From the NCBI GenBank assembly GCA_947466165.1, contig CANIDW010000126.1, forward strand, positions 1-5,539: a stretch of 5,539 bases of DNA, read 5' to 3'. Both the position numbers and the translations under genes were made by a program. This document shows, one piece after another, positions 1 through 5,539 of this stretch. The notes below the pieces were generated by a model that searched no databases, was not told the DNA's origin, and saw nothing but the letters and a program-made list of their open reading frames with translations. The DNA comes from Comamonadaceae bacterium (GTDB lineage: Bacteria; Pseudomonadota; Gammaproteobacteria; Burkholderiales; Burkholderiaceae_C). Position 1 is the first letter of the stretch; each line of letters begins with the position of its first letter.

Positions 1-71
1 CCGCCCTGCCCGCCGACACGACGCCAGGCGAAGGCCTGAAACGTGTTGAGATGAGTTACATCGGCGGCTGA
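1..71 (+). CDS. moaA: MoaA C-terminus (GTP 3',8-cyclase), 5'-truncated by the window
   Basis: Only the last 22 codons are inside the window; the first complete codon begins at base 3 and the TGA stop is at 69-71. The readable end is ALPADTTPGEGLKRVEMSYI followed by Gly-Gly. A MSYIGG-type terminus is typical of MoaA, the radical-SAM enzyme that converts GTP to the cyclic dehydro-GTP precursor of molybdopterin in the cytoplasm. In that family the C-terminal di-glycine is known to be needed for activity. The catalytic CxxxCxxC cluster lies outside the window, so the call rests on the tail plus the downstream neighbours mobA and moeA, which often accompany moaA in Burkholderiales. A different protein ending in GG is possible but unlikely in this context. 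Confidence 0.85.
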   Translation, partial: ALPADTTPGEGLKRVEMSYIGG

Positions 72-106
72 ACGTGAACGCGTGTTCAAGCGCAGTCATG
101 GGATGG

Positions 107-126
107 ATTCCCGCCTTCGCGGGAAT
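107..126. repeat. REP-like hairpin unit 1
   Basis: Perfect 8-bp stem ATTCCCGC (107-114) and GCGGGAAT (119-126) closed by a CTTC tetraloop (115-118). It begins 35 bases after the moaA stop. No T-tract follows (the next bases are gacggc), so it is not a classical intrinsic terminator. In the transcript it could act as an mRNA-stabilising 3' hairpin for moaA or as a processing site. Confidence 0.85.
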
Positions 127-141
127 GACGGCAAAAACGCC

Positions 142-161
142 ATCCCTGCGAAGGCAGGGAT
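142..161. repeat. REP-like hairpin unit 2, inverted copy
   Basis: Perfect 8-bp stem ATCCCTGC (142-149) and GCAGGGAT (154-161) with loop GAAG (150-153), the reverse complement of the CTTC loop in unit 1. This shows the copy is inverted. It ends 26 bases before the mobA start codon, so it would sit in the mobA leader if moaA and mobA share a transcript. Confidence 0.85.
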
Positions 162-187
162 CCATCCCCGACTTTTGACTGTCCCCC

Positions 188-805
188 ATGATCGACATCT
201 CTGACATCACCGGCGTGATACTTGCCGGCGGCCGCGGCTCCCGCATGGGCGGGGCTGACAAGGGCCTGCAAAACTTCAACAGCGTACCACTGGCACTGCA
301 CACCCAGTTGCGCCTGAGCGCGCAGGTGGGCGAATTGCTGATCAATGCCAACCGCAACCTGGCCGCGTATGAATCCTTTGGCGTGCCGGTCTGGCCGGAT
401 GCCGCCAGCCTGGGCGACTTTGCCGGGCCGCTGGCCGGTTTTCTGACCGGTCTGGAGCGCGCCGAAACCGCGTTTGTGGTCACCGTGCCCTGCGACACGC
501 CCTTGTTTCCACTTGACCTGGTGGCCCGCCTGGTCTCAGCGCTGGAAACTGAAGACGCCGAAATCGCCATGGCAGCGGCGCGCGAAGAAGACGGGCAATT
601 GCGAGCCCAGCCGGTGTTTTGCCTGATGCGTTCAGTCATGTTGGAGAGCGTGGTCCGTTTCACACATGGTGGCGGCCGTAAAATCGACGCCTGGACAGCC
701 CAGCACAAGACCACGCTGGTGCCCTTTGACCTGCCAGGCGATGACCCGAAGGCATTTTTCAATGCCAACACGCTGGCCGAGCTGCATCAGCTGGAAAAGC
801 GCTAA
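188..805 (+). CDS. mobA: Molybdenum cofactor guanylyltransferase MobA
   Basis: A 205-residue cytoplasmic nucleotidyltransferase that transfers GMP from GTP to Mo-molybdopterin, giving the MGD form of the cofactor. The N-terminal nucleotide-binding signature is clear: L12[14 protein letters not shown], with the family's Asp24-Lys25 pair. Other family landmarks are NANRN (53-57), the D71 region, FAGPLAG (78-84), the metal-binding VPCDTP (100-105, Asp103), RAQPVF (139-144) and a C-terminal FFNANT (190-195) like the FxNxNT of E. coli MobA. Length is close to the usual 190-210 residues. The ATG at 188 is the only possible start: an in-frame TGA sits at 176-178, no ATG, GTG or TTG lies between, and the LAGG motif begins at residue 12. 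No Shine-Dalgarno sequence is visible; the bases just upstream are pyrimidine-rich (gactgtccccc). moeA follows 36 bases downstream on the same strand. Confidence 0.96.
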   Translation: MIDISDITGVILAGGRGSRMGGADKGLQNFNSVPLALHTQLRLSAQVGELLINANRNLAAYESFGVPVWPDAASLGDFAGPLAGFLTGLERAETAFVVTVPCDTPLFPLDLVARLVSALETEDAEIAMAAAREEDGQLRAQPVFCLMRSVMLESVVRFTHGGGRKIDAWTAQHKTTLVPFDLPGDDPKAFFNANTLAELHQLEKR

Positions 806-813
806 GGTCCAAG

Positions 814-830
814 CGCCAACCGCCAACCGC
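814..830 (+). repeat. 7-base tandem repeat in the mobA-moeA spacer
   Basis: CGCCAAC occurs twice in tandem (814-820, 821-827), followed by a partial third copy CGC. It fills about half of the 36-base spacer and replaces the purine-rich stretch expected for a ribosome binding site. It is too short to have an obvious function and may be slippage-derived. Confidence 0.55.
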
Positions 831-841
831 ACAGCCAAGCC

Positions 842-2137
842 ATGAAAACCATTGCCCAGATCGCCGCTGAACTGCAAGGCTATGACCCGCAAGCCCTGCC
901 GGCTGAGGGTGTGCTCGATTTTTTAGCGCGCCTGGTCACGCCGCTGCGCGAATCACAATCGTTTGCCTTGTTCGAGGCTCTTGGCAAGGTGCTGGCCCAT
1001 GACGTGATATCTCCGCTGAATGTACCGCCGCATGACAACTCGGCCATGGACGGCTATGCCTTTGACGGCCGTCAACTACAGCCCGGCAAAGCACTGCAGC
1101 TGCGGGTGGTGGGTACAGCGTTTGCAGGCAAAGCCTGGGCAGGCAAGGCCGGCATCGGCGAGTGCGTCAAGATCATGACCGGCGCCATCATGCCGGCTGG
1201 CTTTGACACCGTGGTTCCGCAAGAAATGGTCAGCTTTGCCGATGGCAACAGCGATCTCATTGTGATGGCCCCGGGTCTTCTGGCCGCCGGCGACAACCGG
1301 CGCTTGCGCGGTGAAGATGTGGCCATGGGTCACCCCGCCCTCAGGCGCGGCCAAATGATCACGCCAGCCCGGCTGGGTCTGGCTGCATCCCTGGGCTTGG
1401 ACACGCTGCCATGCTTTAGAACGCTGCGCGTGGCCTACTTTTCAACCGGTGACGAAATACTCTCGCTCGGCCAATCCCCCCGTGAGGGCGCCATCTACGA
1501 CAGCAACCGTTACACCGTCTTTGGTTTGCTACGGCGCTTAGGCTGTGAAGTGATTGACATGGGCGTCGTCAAAGACAACCCCGGCGATCTCGAAGCGGCA
1601 TTTCGCAGGGCGGCTGCGCAGGCCGACGCCATCATCACCAGTGGCGGCGTGAGCGTTGGCGAGGCTGACTACACCAAAGCCATGATGAAAAAGCTGGGCG
1701 ATGTGGCCTTCTGGCGCATTGCGATGCGGCCGGGCCGGCCCATGGCGGTGGGTCGTATCGCGGCCAGCCCGGGTGCAGAGCTTGGCGCGGTGCTCTTTGG
1801 CCTGCCCGGCAACCCGGTGGCAGTGATGGTCACATTTTTGGCTTTTGTGCGGCCTGCGCTGCTGCAAATGATGGGCTGCACCGACAAGGCCGCCCCGCTT
1901 CTCAAGGCCCACAGCCAGGAAGCGCTGCGCAAAAAAGCCGGTAGAACCGAGTACCAGCGCGGCTGGGTCTCATGTGCGGCTGACGGATCCTTGCAGGTCA
2001 GGACGACCGGCAACCAGGGCTCCGGCGTGCTCAGCTCGATGACCGAGGCCAATGGCCTGATCGTTTTGCACCACGGGCAAGGCCATGTTGCAGCGGGCGA
2101 TCTGGTTGACGTGATGATGTTTGACGGCGCTATTTAA
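842..2137 (+). CDS. moeA: Molybdopterin molybdotransferase MoeA
   Basis: A 431-residue cytoplasmic enzyme that inserts molybdate into adenylylated molybdopterin to form Mo-molybdopterin, the substrate of MobA. Family motifs appear in order: VPPHDNSAMDGYAF (61-74), KIMTGAIMP (110-118) in the early MoeA domain, RGEDV (156-160), then the MoCF-binding domain with YFSTGDEI (199-206), YDSN (219-222), TSGGVSVGEADYTK (266-279), MRPGRPMAVG (295-304) and GLPGNPVAVMVTF (320-332). The C-terminal domain IV runs from about 350. E. coli MoeA, as I recall it, has KPGKP where this protein has RPGRP, a conservative change. The N-terminus is some 15-25 residues longer than short MoeA proteins. The ATG at 842 is the first start after the in-frame mobA TAA (803-805). 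No Shine-Dalgarno is visible (cacagccaagcc upstream), so translation may be coupled to mobA. A moeB-like ThiF enzyme or molybdate transporter is not in view. Confidence 0.97.
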   Translation: MKTIAQIAAELQGYDPQALPAEGVLDFLARLVTPLRESQSFALFEALGKVLAHDVISPLNVPPHDNSAMDGYAFDGRQLQPGKALQLRVVGTAFAGKAWAGKAGIGECVKIMTGAIMPAGFDTVVPQEMVSFADGNSDLIVMAPGLLAAGDNRRLRGEDVAMGHPALRRGQMITPARLGLAASLGLDTLPCFRTLRVAYFSTGDEILSLGQSPREGAIYDSNRYTVFGLLRRLGCEVIDMGVVKDNPGDLEAAFRRAAAQADAIITSGGVSVGEADYTKAMMKKLGDVAFWRIAMRPGRPMAVGRIAASPGAELGAVLFGLPGNPVAVMVTFLAFVRPALLQMMGCTDKAAPLLKAHSQEALRKKAGRTEYQRGWVSCAADGSLQVRTTGNQGSGVLSSMTEANGLIVLHHGQGHVAAGDLVDVMMFDGAI

Positions 2138-2143
2138 GCGCCG
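2125..2143. terminator. 7-bp hairpin at the convergent moeA / RND gene junction
   Basis: CGGCGCT (2125-2131) and AGCGCCG (2137-2143) form a perfect 7-bp stem around a five-base loop, ATTTA. The moeA stop TAA (2135-2137) lies partly in the loop and partly in the stem. It sits between convergent genes whose stops are 28 bases apart, so a bidirectional terminator role is plausible. Neither side carries a run of T on the transcribed strand (ccagctcac on plus, tcaaacatc on minus), so it lacks the second half of an intrinsic terminator and could simply be a codon-driven inverted repeat. Confidence 0.4.
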
Positions 2144-2165
2144 CCAGCTCACACACAGCCCGTCT

Positions 2166-5100
2166 TTACTTGGCGATGATCTCCGGCGCGATGCCGTGAC
2201 CATGCGCGCCGGCAACCGGGCCCTCATGCGCCTCGCGATTGCTGGCTCCCGGTACTTTCTTGCGGGCAAACAAGGTGTACATGGTGGGCACCACAAACAC
2301 GGTCAGCACAGTGCCCAGCGACATGCCACCCACAATCACCCAGCCGATTTGCATGCGGGATTCGGCCCCGGCACCTGTGGCCAGCGCCAGCGGCAAGGCG
2401 CCCAACACCATGGCACCGGTGGTCATCATGATGGGGCGAAGGCGCTGAGAAGCCGCTTTGACGACGGCATCGATCATGCCAAAACCCTGCCCGCGTAGCT
2501 GATTGGTGAACTCGACAATCAAGATGCCGTGCTTGGTGATCAGACCGACCAAGGTGATCAGACCGATCTGCGAATACACATTGAGCGAGCCGCCACTCCA
2601 CTTGAGCGCAATCAGGGCACCAATCATGGACAGCGGCACCGACAACATGATCACCAGCGGGTCAATGAAGCTCTCAAACTGGGCTGCGAGCACCAGGAAA
2701 ATAAACACCAGCGCCAGACCAAAAACAATGATCAAAGCGCCTTGCGATTTTTTAAACTCGCGCGACGTACCGTTGAGCTCAGTGGTGTAGCCGCTTTTGA
2801 GCACCTTGGCTGCCGTCTGATCTAAAAAGTTAAGCGCTTCGCCCAAAGAATAATCGCCTGACAGGTTGGCCGTGATGGTGGCAGAACGGCGCTGGCCGAA
2901 GTGATTGAGCTCGCGTGGCGACACGCTTTCGCGCACCTTGACCAGGGCGCCCAGCGGGATCATGGCGTCATTGCGCCCACGCACATAAATACGGTCAATG
3001 TCGTCGGGGGTGTTGCGATTGCTGGCCTGTGTCTGGACGATCACATCAAACTGCTCAGCGTCGCGCTTGTAGCGTGTCACATTGCGCCCGCCCAGCAATG
3101 TTTCAATGGCCCTGGCCACCACATCGACGTTAACGCCCAGTTCAGCAGCTTTGGCGCGATCGATGTCAATGCGCAGCTCCGGCTTGTTCAAGCGCAGATC
3201 GACGTCGGGAGAAACGATGCCCGGATTTTTAGCGATTTCGTCCAGCATCTGGCGCACAGCGGAGTTGAGATTCTGATAGCTGTCAGAAGTCTGGATCACA
3301 AAATTGATAGGCCTTTCGCGAAAACCCTGGCCCAAAGAAGGTGGTGTGATCGGGAAAGCAGTGATGCCCGCCAGTGAAGCAAATTTAGGTTGCAATTCAC
3401 GCGCCATATCCATGGTGGAACGCTTGCGGTCTTCCCAATCCACGGTGCGGTAAAGCATGGTCGCCTGGGCCACTGTAGGGTTGCCGGCGCTGACAAAAAT
3501 CCGGTCAAACTCCTTGAAGGGTTGCCCCATTTTCTCCATCGCCCGGGCGTAGCGATCGGTGTAAGCCAGGGTGGATCCGTCAGGCGCATTAACGTTGGCC
3601 AGGATCACGCCACGGTCTTCCATGGGCGACAACTCTTGCTTCATGGTGGGCGCAATCAGGGCGATCGCCATAGCAATCAGGCCCATGCCAATCAGCACCA
3701 GCCAGCGCGCTTGCAACACCCAGGAAGTGAGCAGGCCGACGAATCCGGCGTTCGGGCCGGGCTGGTAGCGGCGCGTGACAATCCAGCGCAGCACATTGCC
3801 ATAACCGTTGGAAATAGATGAAAGCAAGCGTTCCATCGAACGGTCAAACAAATTAGGCTTGGGGTTGTGACGCAAAAATTTGGTGCACATCATGGGTGTC
3901 AGCGTCAAAGCGACAAAGCCAGACACCACCACCGCGCCAGCCAGGGCCAAAGCAAATTCAATGAACAATCGGCCGGTGCGCCCTGGCGTGAAAGCCAGCG
4001 GTGCATAAACGGCCACCAAGGTTGCCGTCATGGTGACAATCGCAAACCCGATTTCGCGGGCACCCTTGATACCGGCAGAAAACGGGTCCATGCCTTCTTC
4101 AATATGCCGGAAAATATTTTCCAGCATGACGATCGCATCGTCCACCACCAGGCCGATGGCCAGCACCAGAGCCAGCAAGGTGAGCGTATTGATGGAAAAA
4201 CCGGCCAGCGACATCAGCGCAAAAGTGCCGACCAAGCTGACCGGAATGGTGATGATCGGAATGATGGAGGCGCGCAGCGTGCGCAAAAACACGAAGATCA
4301 CCAGGGCCACCAACAGCACAGCCTCCAGAATCGTGGTGTAAACATTTTTGATGGAGCGGTCAATGAAGGCAGAGTTGTCATTGGCCACGTCAATCAAGAC
4401 GTCAGCAGGCAGGTCATTTTTGAGCTTGGGAATGGCTTCGCGCACACCGCGGGACAAGTCCAGCGGGTTGGCTGTGGCCTGGCGAATCACGCCCACCGCC
4501 ACGGCTGAACGGCCGTTCAAACGAACGGCGGTGCGCTCGTCGGCGGGGCCCTCCTGAACCCGAGCGACGTCACGGATCTTGACCGGAAATCCATTGACCG
4601 TCTTGACAACGATGTCGGCAAACTGGCCGGGCCGGATCAAGTTGGTCTGCGAGGTCACACTGAATTCGCGTTGCTGCGACTCAATACGGCCGGCCGGTAA
4701 CTCCAGGTTGCTGCGACGGATGGCGTCTTCAACGTCCTGCGTGGTCAACTTGTAGCCGGCCAGCCTGTCGGTGTCCAGCCAGACCCGCATGGCGTACTTA
4801 CGCTCGCCGAAAATACGCACATCCGCCACGCCGCTCACAGTCTGCAAGCGCGGCTTGACGATGCGGTTGACCAGGTCGTTGATTTGCAGCGGCGTTAGCG
4901 ATTCACTTGAAAAGGCCAGTTGAATCACCGGAAAGGCGTCGGCCTCGACCTTGGCGATCACCGGCTCTTCAATAGCCTGCGGCAAGCGATTGCGAACGCG
5001 GGAAGTGCGGTCACGCACTTCAGCGGCGGCCGAATCAGCGTCTTTTTCAAGCCGGAAACGCACACTGATCTGTCCCTGGTCGGCGCGACTGATAGAGGTG

Positions 5101-5339
5101 ATCACATCCACACCGTCAATACCTGCAATCGAGTCCTCCAGGGGTTTGGTTACTTGCGACTCGATCACCTCAGCAGAAGCGCCGAGATAACGCACGCTGA
5201 CGGTGACCACCGGCTCGTCAATCTTCGGGTACTCACGCACGGTGAGCCGGTTAAAACTGACAGCACCAATGAGCACAATCAGCAGCGACAGCACGGTCGC
5301 AAAGACCGGACGGCGTATGGATACTTCGGCTATTTGCAT
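2166..5339 (-). CDS. RND multidrug efflux pump, HAE-1-type permease subunit
   Basis: A 1057-residue inner-membrane proton/drug antiporter, close in size to AcrB (1049). It begins MQIAEVSIRRPVFATVLSLL with TM1 at about 12-29. A ~305-residue periplasmic loop (30-335) precedes TM2-TM6 (about 336-482), a cytoplasmic stretch, then TM7 (about 543-562). A second ~300-residue periplasmic loop (563-865) and TM8-TM12 (about 866-1024) complete the 12-helix plan. Proton-relay residues are intact: Asp400-Asp401 in GLVVDDAIVMLEN (TM4), Lys936 in ITKHGILIVEF (TM10), Arg966 and Thr973 in RLRPIMMT (TM11), matching AcrB D407/D408, K940, R971 and T978. LGQGFRERPINFVIQ (669-683) and TRYKRDAEQFDVIVQT (755-770) are, from memory, typical of a Burkholderiales subgroup. 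The start is fixed by an in-frame stop at 5355-5357 with no alternative between. The C-terminal tail (1025-1057) carries three histidines. The substrate cannot be read from sequence; MexB/AcrB- and MdtB/C-like roles are both open. It works with an adaptor and a TolC-like channel. Confidence 0.95.
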   Translation of the reverse strand: MQIAEVSIRRPVFATVLSLLIVLIGAVSFNRLTVREYPKIDEPVVTVSVRYLGASAEVIESQVTKPLEDSIAGIDGVDVITSISRADQGQISVRFRLEKDADSAAAEVRDRTSRVRNRLPQAIEEPVIAKVEADAFPVIQLAFSSESLTPLQINDLVNRIVKPRLQTVSGVADVRIFGERKYAMRVWLDTDRLAGYKLTTQDVEDAIRRSNLELPAGRIESQQREFSVTSQTNLIRPGQFADIVVKTVNGFPVKIRDVARVQEGPADERTAVRLNGRSAVAVGVIRQATANPLDLSRGVREAIPKLKNDLPADVLIDVANDNSAFIDRSIKNVYTTILEAVLLVALVIFVFLRTLRASIIPIITIPVSLVGTFALMSLAGFSINTLTLLALVLAIGLVVDDAIVMLENIFRHIEEGMDPFSAGIKGAREIGFAIVTMTATLVAVYAPLAFTPGRTGRLFIEFALALAGAVVVSGFVALTLTPMMCTKFLRHNPKPNLFDRSMERLLSSISNGYGNVLRWIVTRRYQPGPNAGFVGLLTSWVLQARWLVLIGMGLIAMAIALIAPTMKQELSPMEDRGVILANVNAPDGSTLAYTDRYARAMEKMGQPFKEFDRIFVSAGNPTVAQATMLYRTVDWEDRKRSTMDMARELQPKFASLAGITAFPITPPSLGQGFRERPINFVIQTSDSYQNLNSAVRQMLDEIAKNPGIVSPDVDLRLNKPELRIDIDRAKAAELGVNVDVVARAIETLLGGRNVTRYKRDAEQFDVIVQTQASNRNTPDDIDRIYVRGRNDAMIPLGALVKVRESVSPRELNHFGQRRSATITANLSGDYSLGEALNFLDQTAAKVLKSGYTTELNGTSREFKKSQGALIIVFGLALVFIFLVLAAQFESFIDPLVIMLSVPLSMIGALIALKWSGGSLNVYSQIGLITLVGLITKHGILIVEFTNQLRGQGFGMIDAVVKAASQRLRPIMMTTGAMVLGALPLALATGAGAESRMQIGWVIVGGMSLGTVLTVFVVPTMYTLFARKKVPGASNREAHEGPVAGAHGHGIAPEIIAK

Positions 5340-5347
5340 GGTCGATA

Positions 5348-5352
5348 TTCCC
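5348..5352 (-). promoter_or_regulatory. Probable ribosome binding site of the RND pump gene
   Basis: On the minus strand GGGAA lies 8 bases before the ATG at 5339. This is a moderate match to the Shine-Dalgarno core, at suitable spacing. It supports the chosen start and lies in the 30-base spacer after the upstream gene's stop, as expected for the second gene of an operon. Confidence 0.5.
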
Positions 5353-5369
5353 GGTTACGTCTTGAAAAT

Positions 5370-5539
5370 TCAGGCTGGCGCCAATGTCCTCAGGGCCTCT
5401 GGACTCGATTGAGAGACCGGCTTGCGGCCGGGCGCGGCCGAAGGACGTGCGCCACCACGCGGCGCGGCATCGTCCACGCCGGCCAGACAAGGGTCGGGAC
5501 CGACCAGCGGGGCCGCAGCGGCAGCTGCTTTGCTGTTAC
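5370..5539 (-). CDS. C-terminal end of upstream minus-strand gene, probably the RND periplasmic adaptor
   Basis: The frame open from the window edge to the TGA at 5370-5372 gives 55 complete residues, beginning NSKAAAAAAPLVGPDP and ending SSPEALRTLAPA. It is rich in Ala, Pro and Gly and has no predicted structure by eye, like the low-complexity tails seen after the last beta domain of some membrane fusion proteins. Codon first positions are G-rich and second positions C-rich, as in real genes of this GC content. The stop lies 30 bases before the RND start on the same strand, and adaptor-then-pump is the standard RND operon order. No lipoyl or hairpin domain is visible, so the adaptor identity is inference from position only. 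A second minus-strand frame (5390-5539) is also open but gives an Arg/Trp-rich peptide and is less likely. Confidence 0.55.
   Translation of the reverse strand, partial: NSKAAAAAAPLVGPDPCLAGVDDAAPRGGARPSAAPGRKPVSQSSPEALRTLAPA

Larger units (their letters stand above)
95..169. repeat. REP-like doublet: two palindromic units in opposite orientation
   Basis: This stretch lies in the 116-base gap between moaA and mobA. It contains two copies of a short palindromic repeat arranged head to head around a spacer (aaaaac, 133-138). The left copy carries GGATGGAT (101-108) running into a hairpin; the right copy carries the same block on the minus strand. Over the 24-base core the copies differ at four positions, which pair with each other as two base pairs. 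The left unit is also bounded by GTCAT (95-99) and ATGAC (125-129). Palindromes of the type ATTCCCGC-loop-GCGGGAAT are common intergenic repeats in proteobacteria. Translated on the minus strand this one yields the spurious peptide HSREGGNP. The arrangement resembles REP/BIME elements, whose movement in other species is attributed to RAYT transposases. That link is inference here, because no such transposase lies in the window. Confidence 0.85.

Noticed and set aside
95..169. Possible CRISPR array or classical intrinsic terminator
   Set aside because: There are only two palindromic units, in opposite orientation, without equal-length unique spacers; the hairpins are not followed by T-tracts.
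86..301. Minus-strand open frame containing CRHSREGGNPSHDCA
   Set aside because: Its recognisable part is the translated palindromic repeat (HSREGGNP is a well-known artefact peptide of such repeats); the rest lies antisense to mobA.
1072..2052. Minus-strand open frames opposite moeA
   Set aside because: moeA on the plus strand is certain from its motifs, and these frames show no domain; GC-rich sequence commonly leaves antisense frames open.
2535..2566. 14-base direct repeat GGTGATCAGACCGA, two copies 18 bases apart
   Set aside because: It encodes the repeated GLIT of IGLITLVGLIT in TM10 of the pump on the minus strand, a motif I recall as usual for this family, so coding explains it.
2121..4557. 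Several plus-strand open frames of about 60-210 codons opposite the pump gene
   Set aside because: They are antisense shadows of a well-supported 1057-residue membrane protein, rich in His/Gln/Arg, with no recognisable domain or ribosome binding site.
5251..5490. Minus-strand frame crossing the adaptor/pump junction (starts MSGRRGRCRAAWW)
   Set aside because: It overlaps the start of the pump in another frame, is Arg/Trp/Cys-rich and resembles no known protein; the frame ending at 5370 has better composition.

Overview
The window is about 60% GC by eye and reads as an ordinary chromosomal segment of a betaproteobacterium, most likely Burkholderiales of the Comamonadaceae type (Rhodoferax/Polaromonas-like). 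The taxonomy is inferred from the protein style, the moaA-mobA-moeA gene order and the class of short palindromic repeat; it was not tested by a search.

Left half, plus strand (1-2137): a molybdenum-cofactor cluster. The last 22 codons of moaA, ending in the diagnostic di-glycine, are followed by a 116-base gap holding two short hairpin repeats in opposite orientation (95-169). Next come mobA (188-805, molybdenum cofactor guanylyltransferase) and moeA (842-2137, molybdopterin molybdotransferase). MoaA starts cofactor synthesis from GTP, MoeA inserts molybdate into molybdopterin, and MobA adds GMP to give the bis-MGD form used by DMSO-reductase-family enzymes. All three genes point the same way and probably form one transcription unit.

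Right half, minus strand (2166-5539): an RND efflux system transcribed towards moeA. A 1057-residue HAE-1-type inner-membrane pump (2166-5339) has all the proton-relay residues. It is preceded by the C-terminal end of another minus-strand gene (5370-5539), probably the periplasmic adaptor, judged from position and from an Ala/Pro-rich tail. The two halves converge with only 28 bases between stop codons, and a 7-bp hairpin overlaps the end of moeA. No outer-membrane channel gene follows the pump.

Every gap is under 120 bases. I found no RNA gene, CRISPR array, insertion sequence or phage gene. I see no sign of a new multi-gene system. The most informative non-coding feature is the repeat doublet, whose two copies differ only by paired, structure-preserving changes within the stem.
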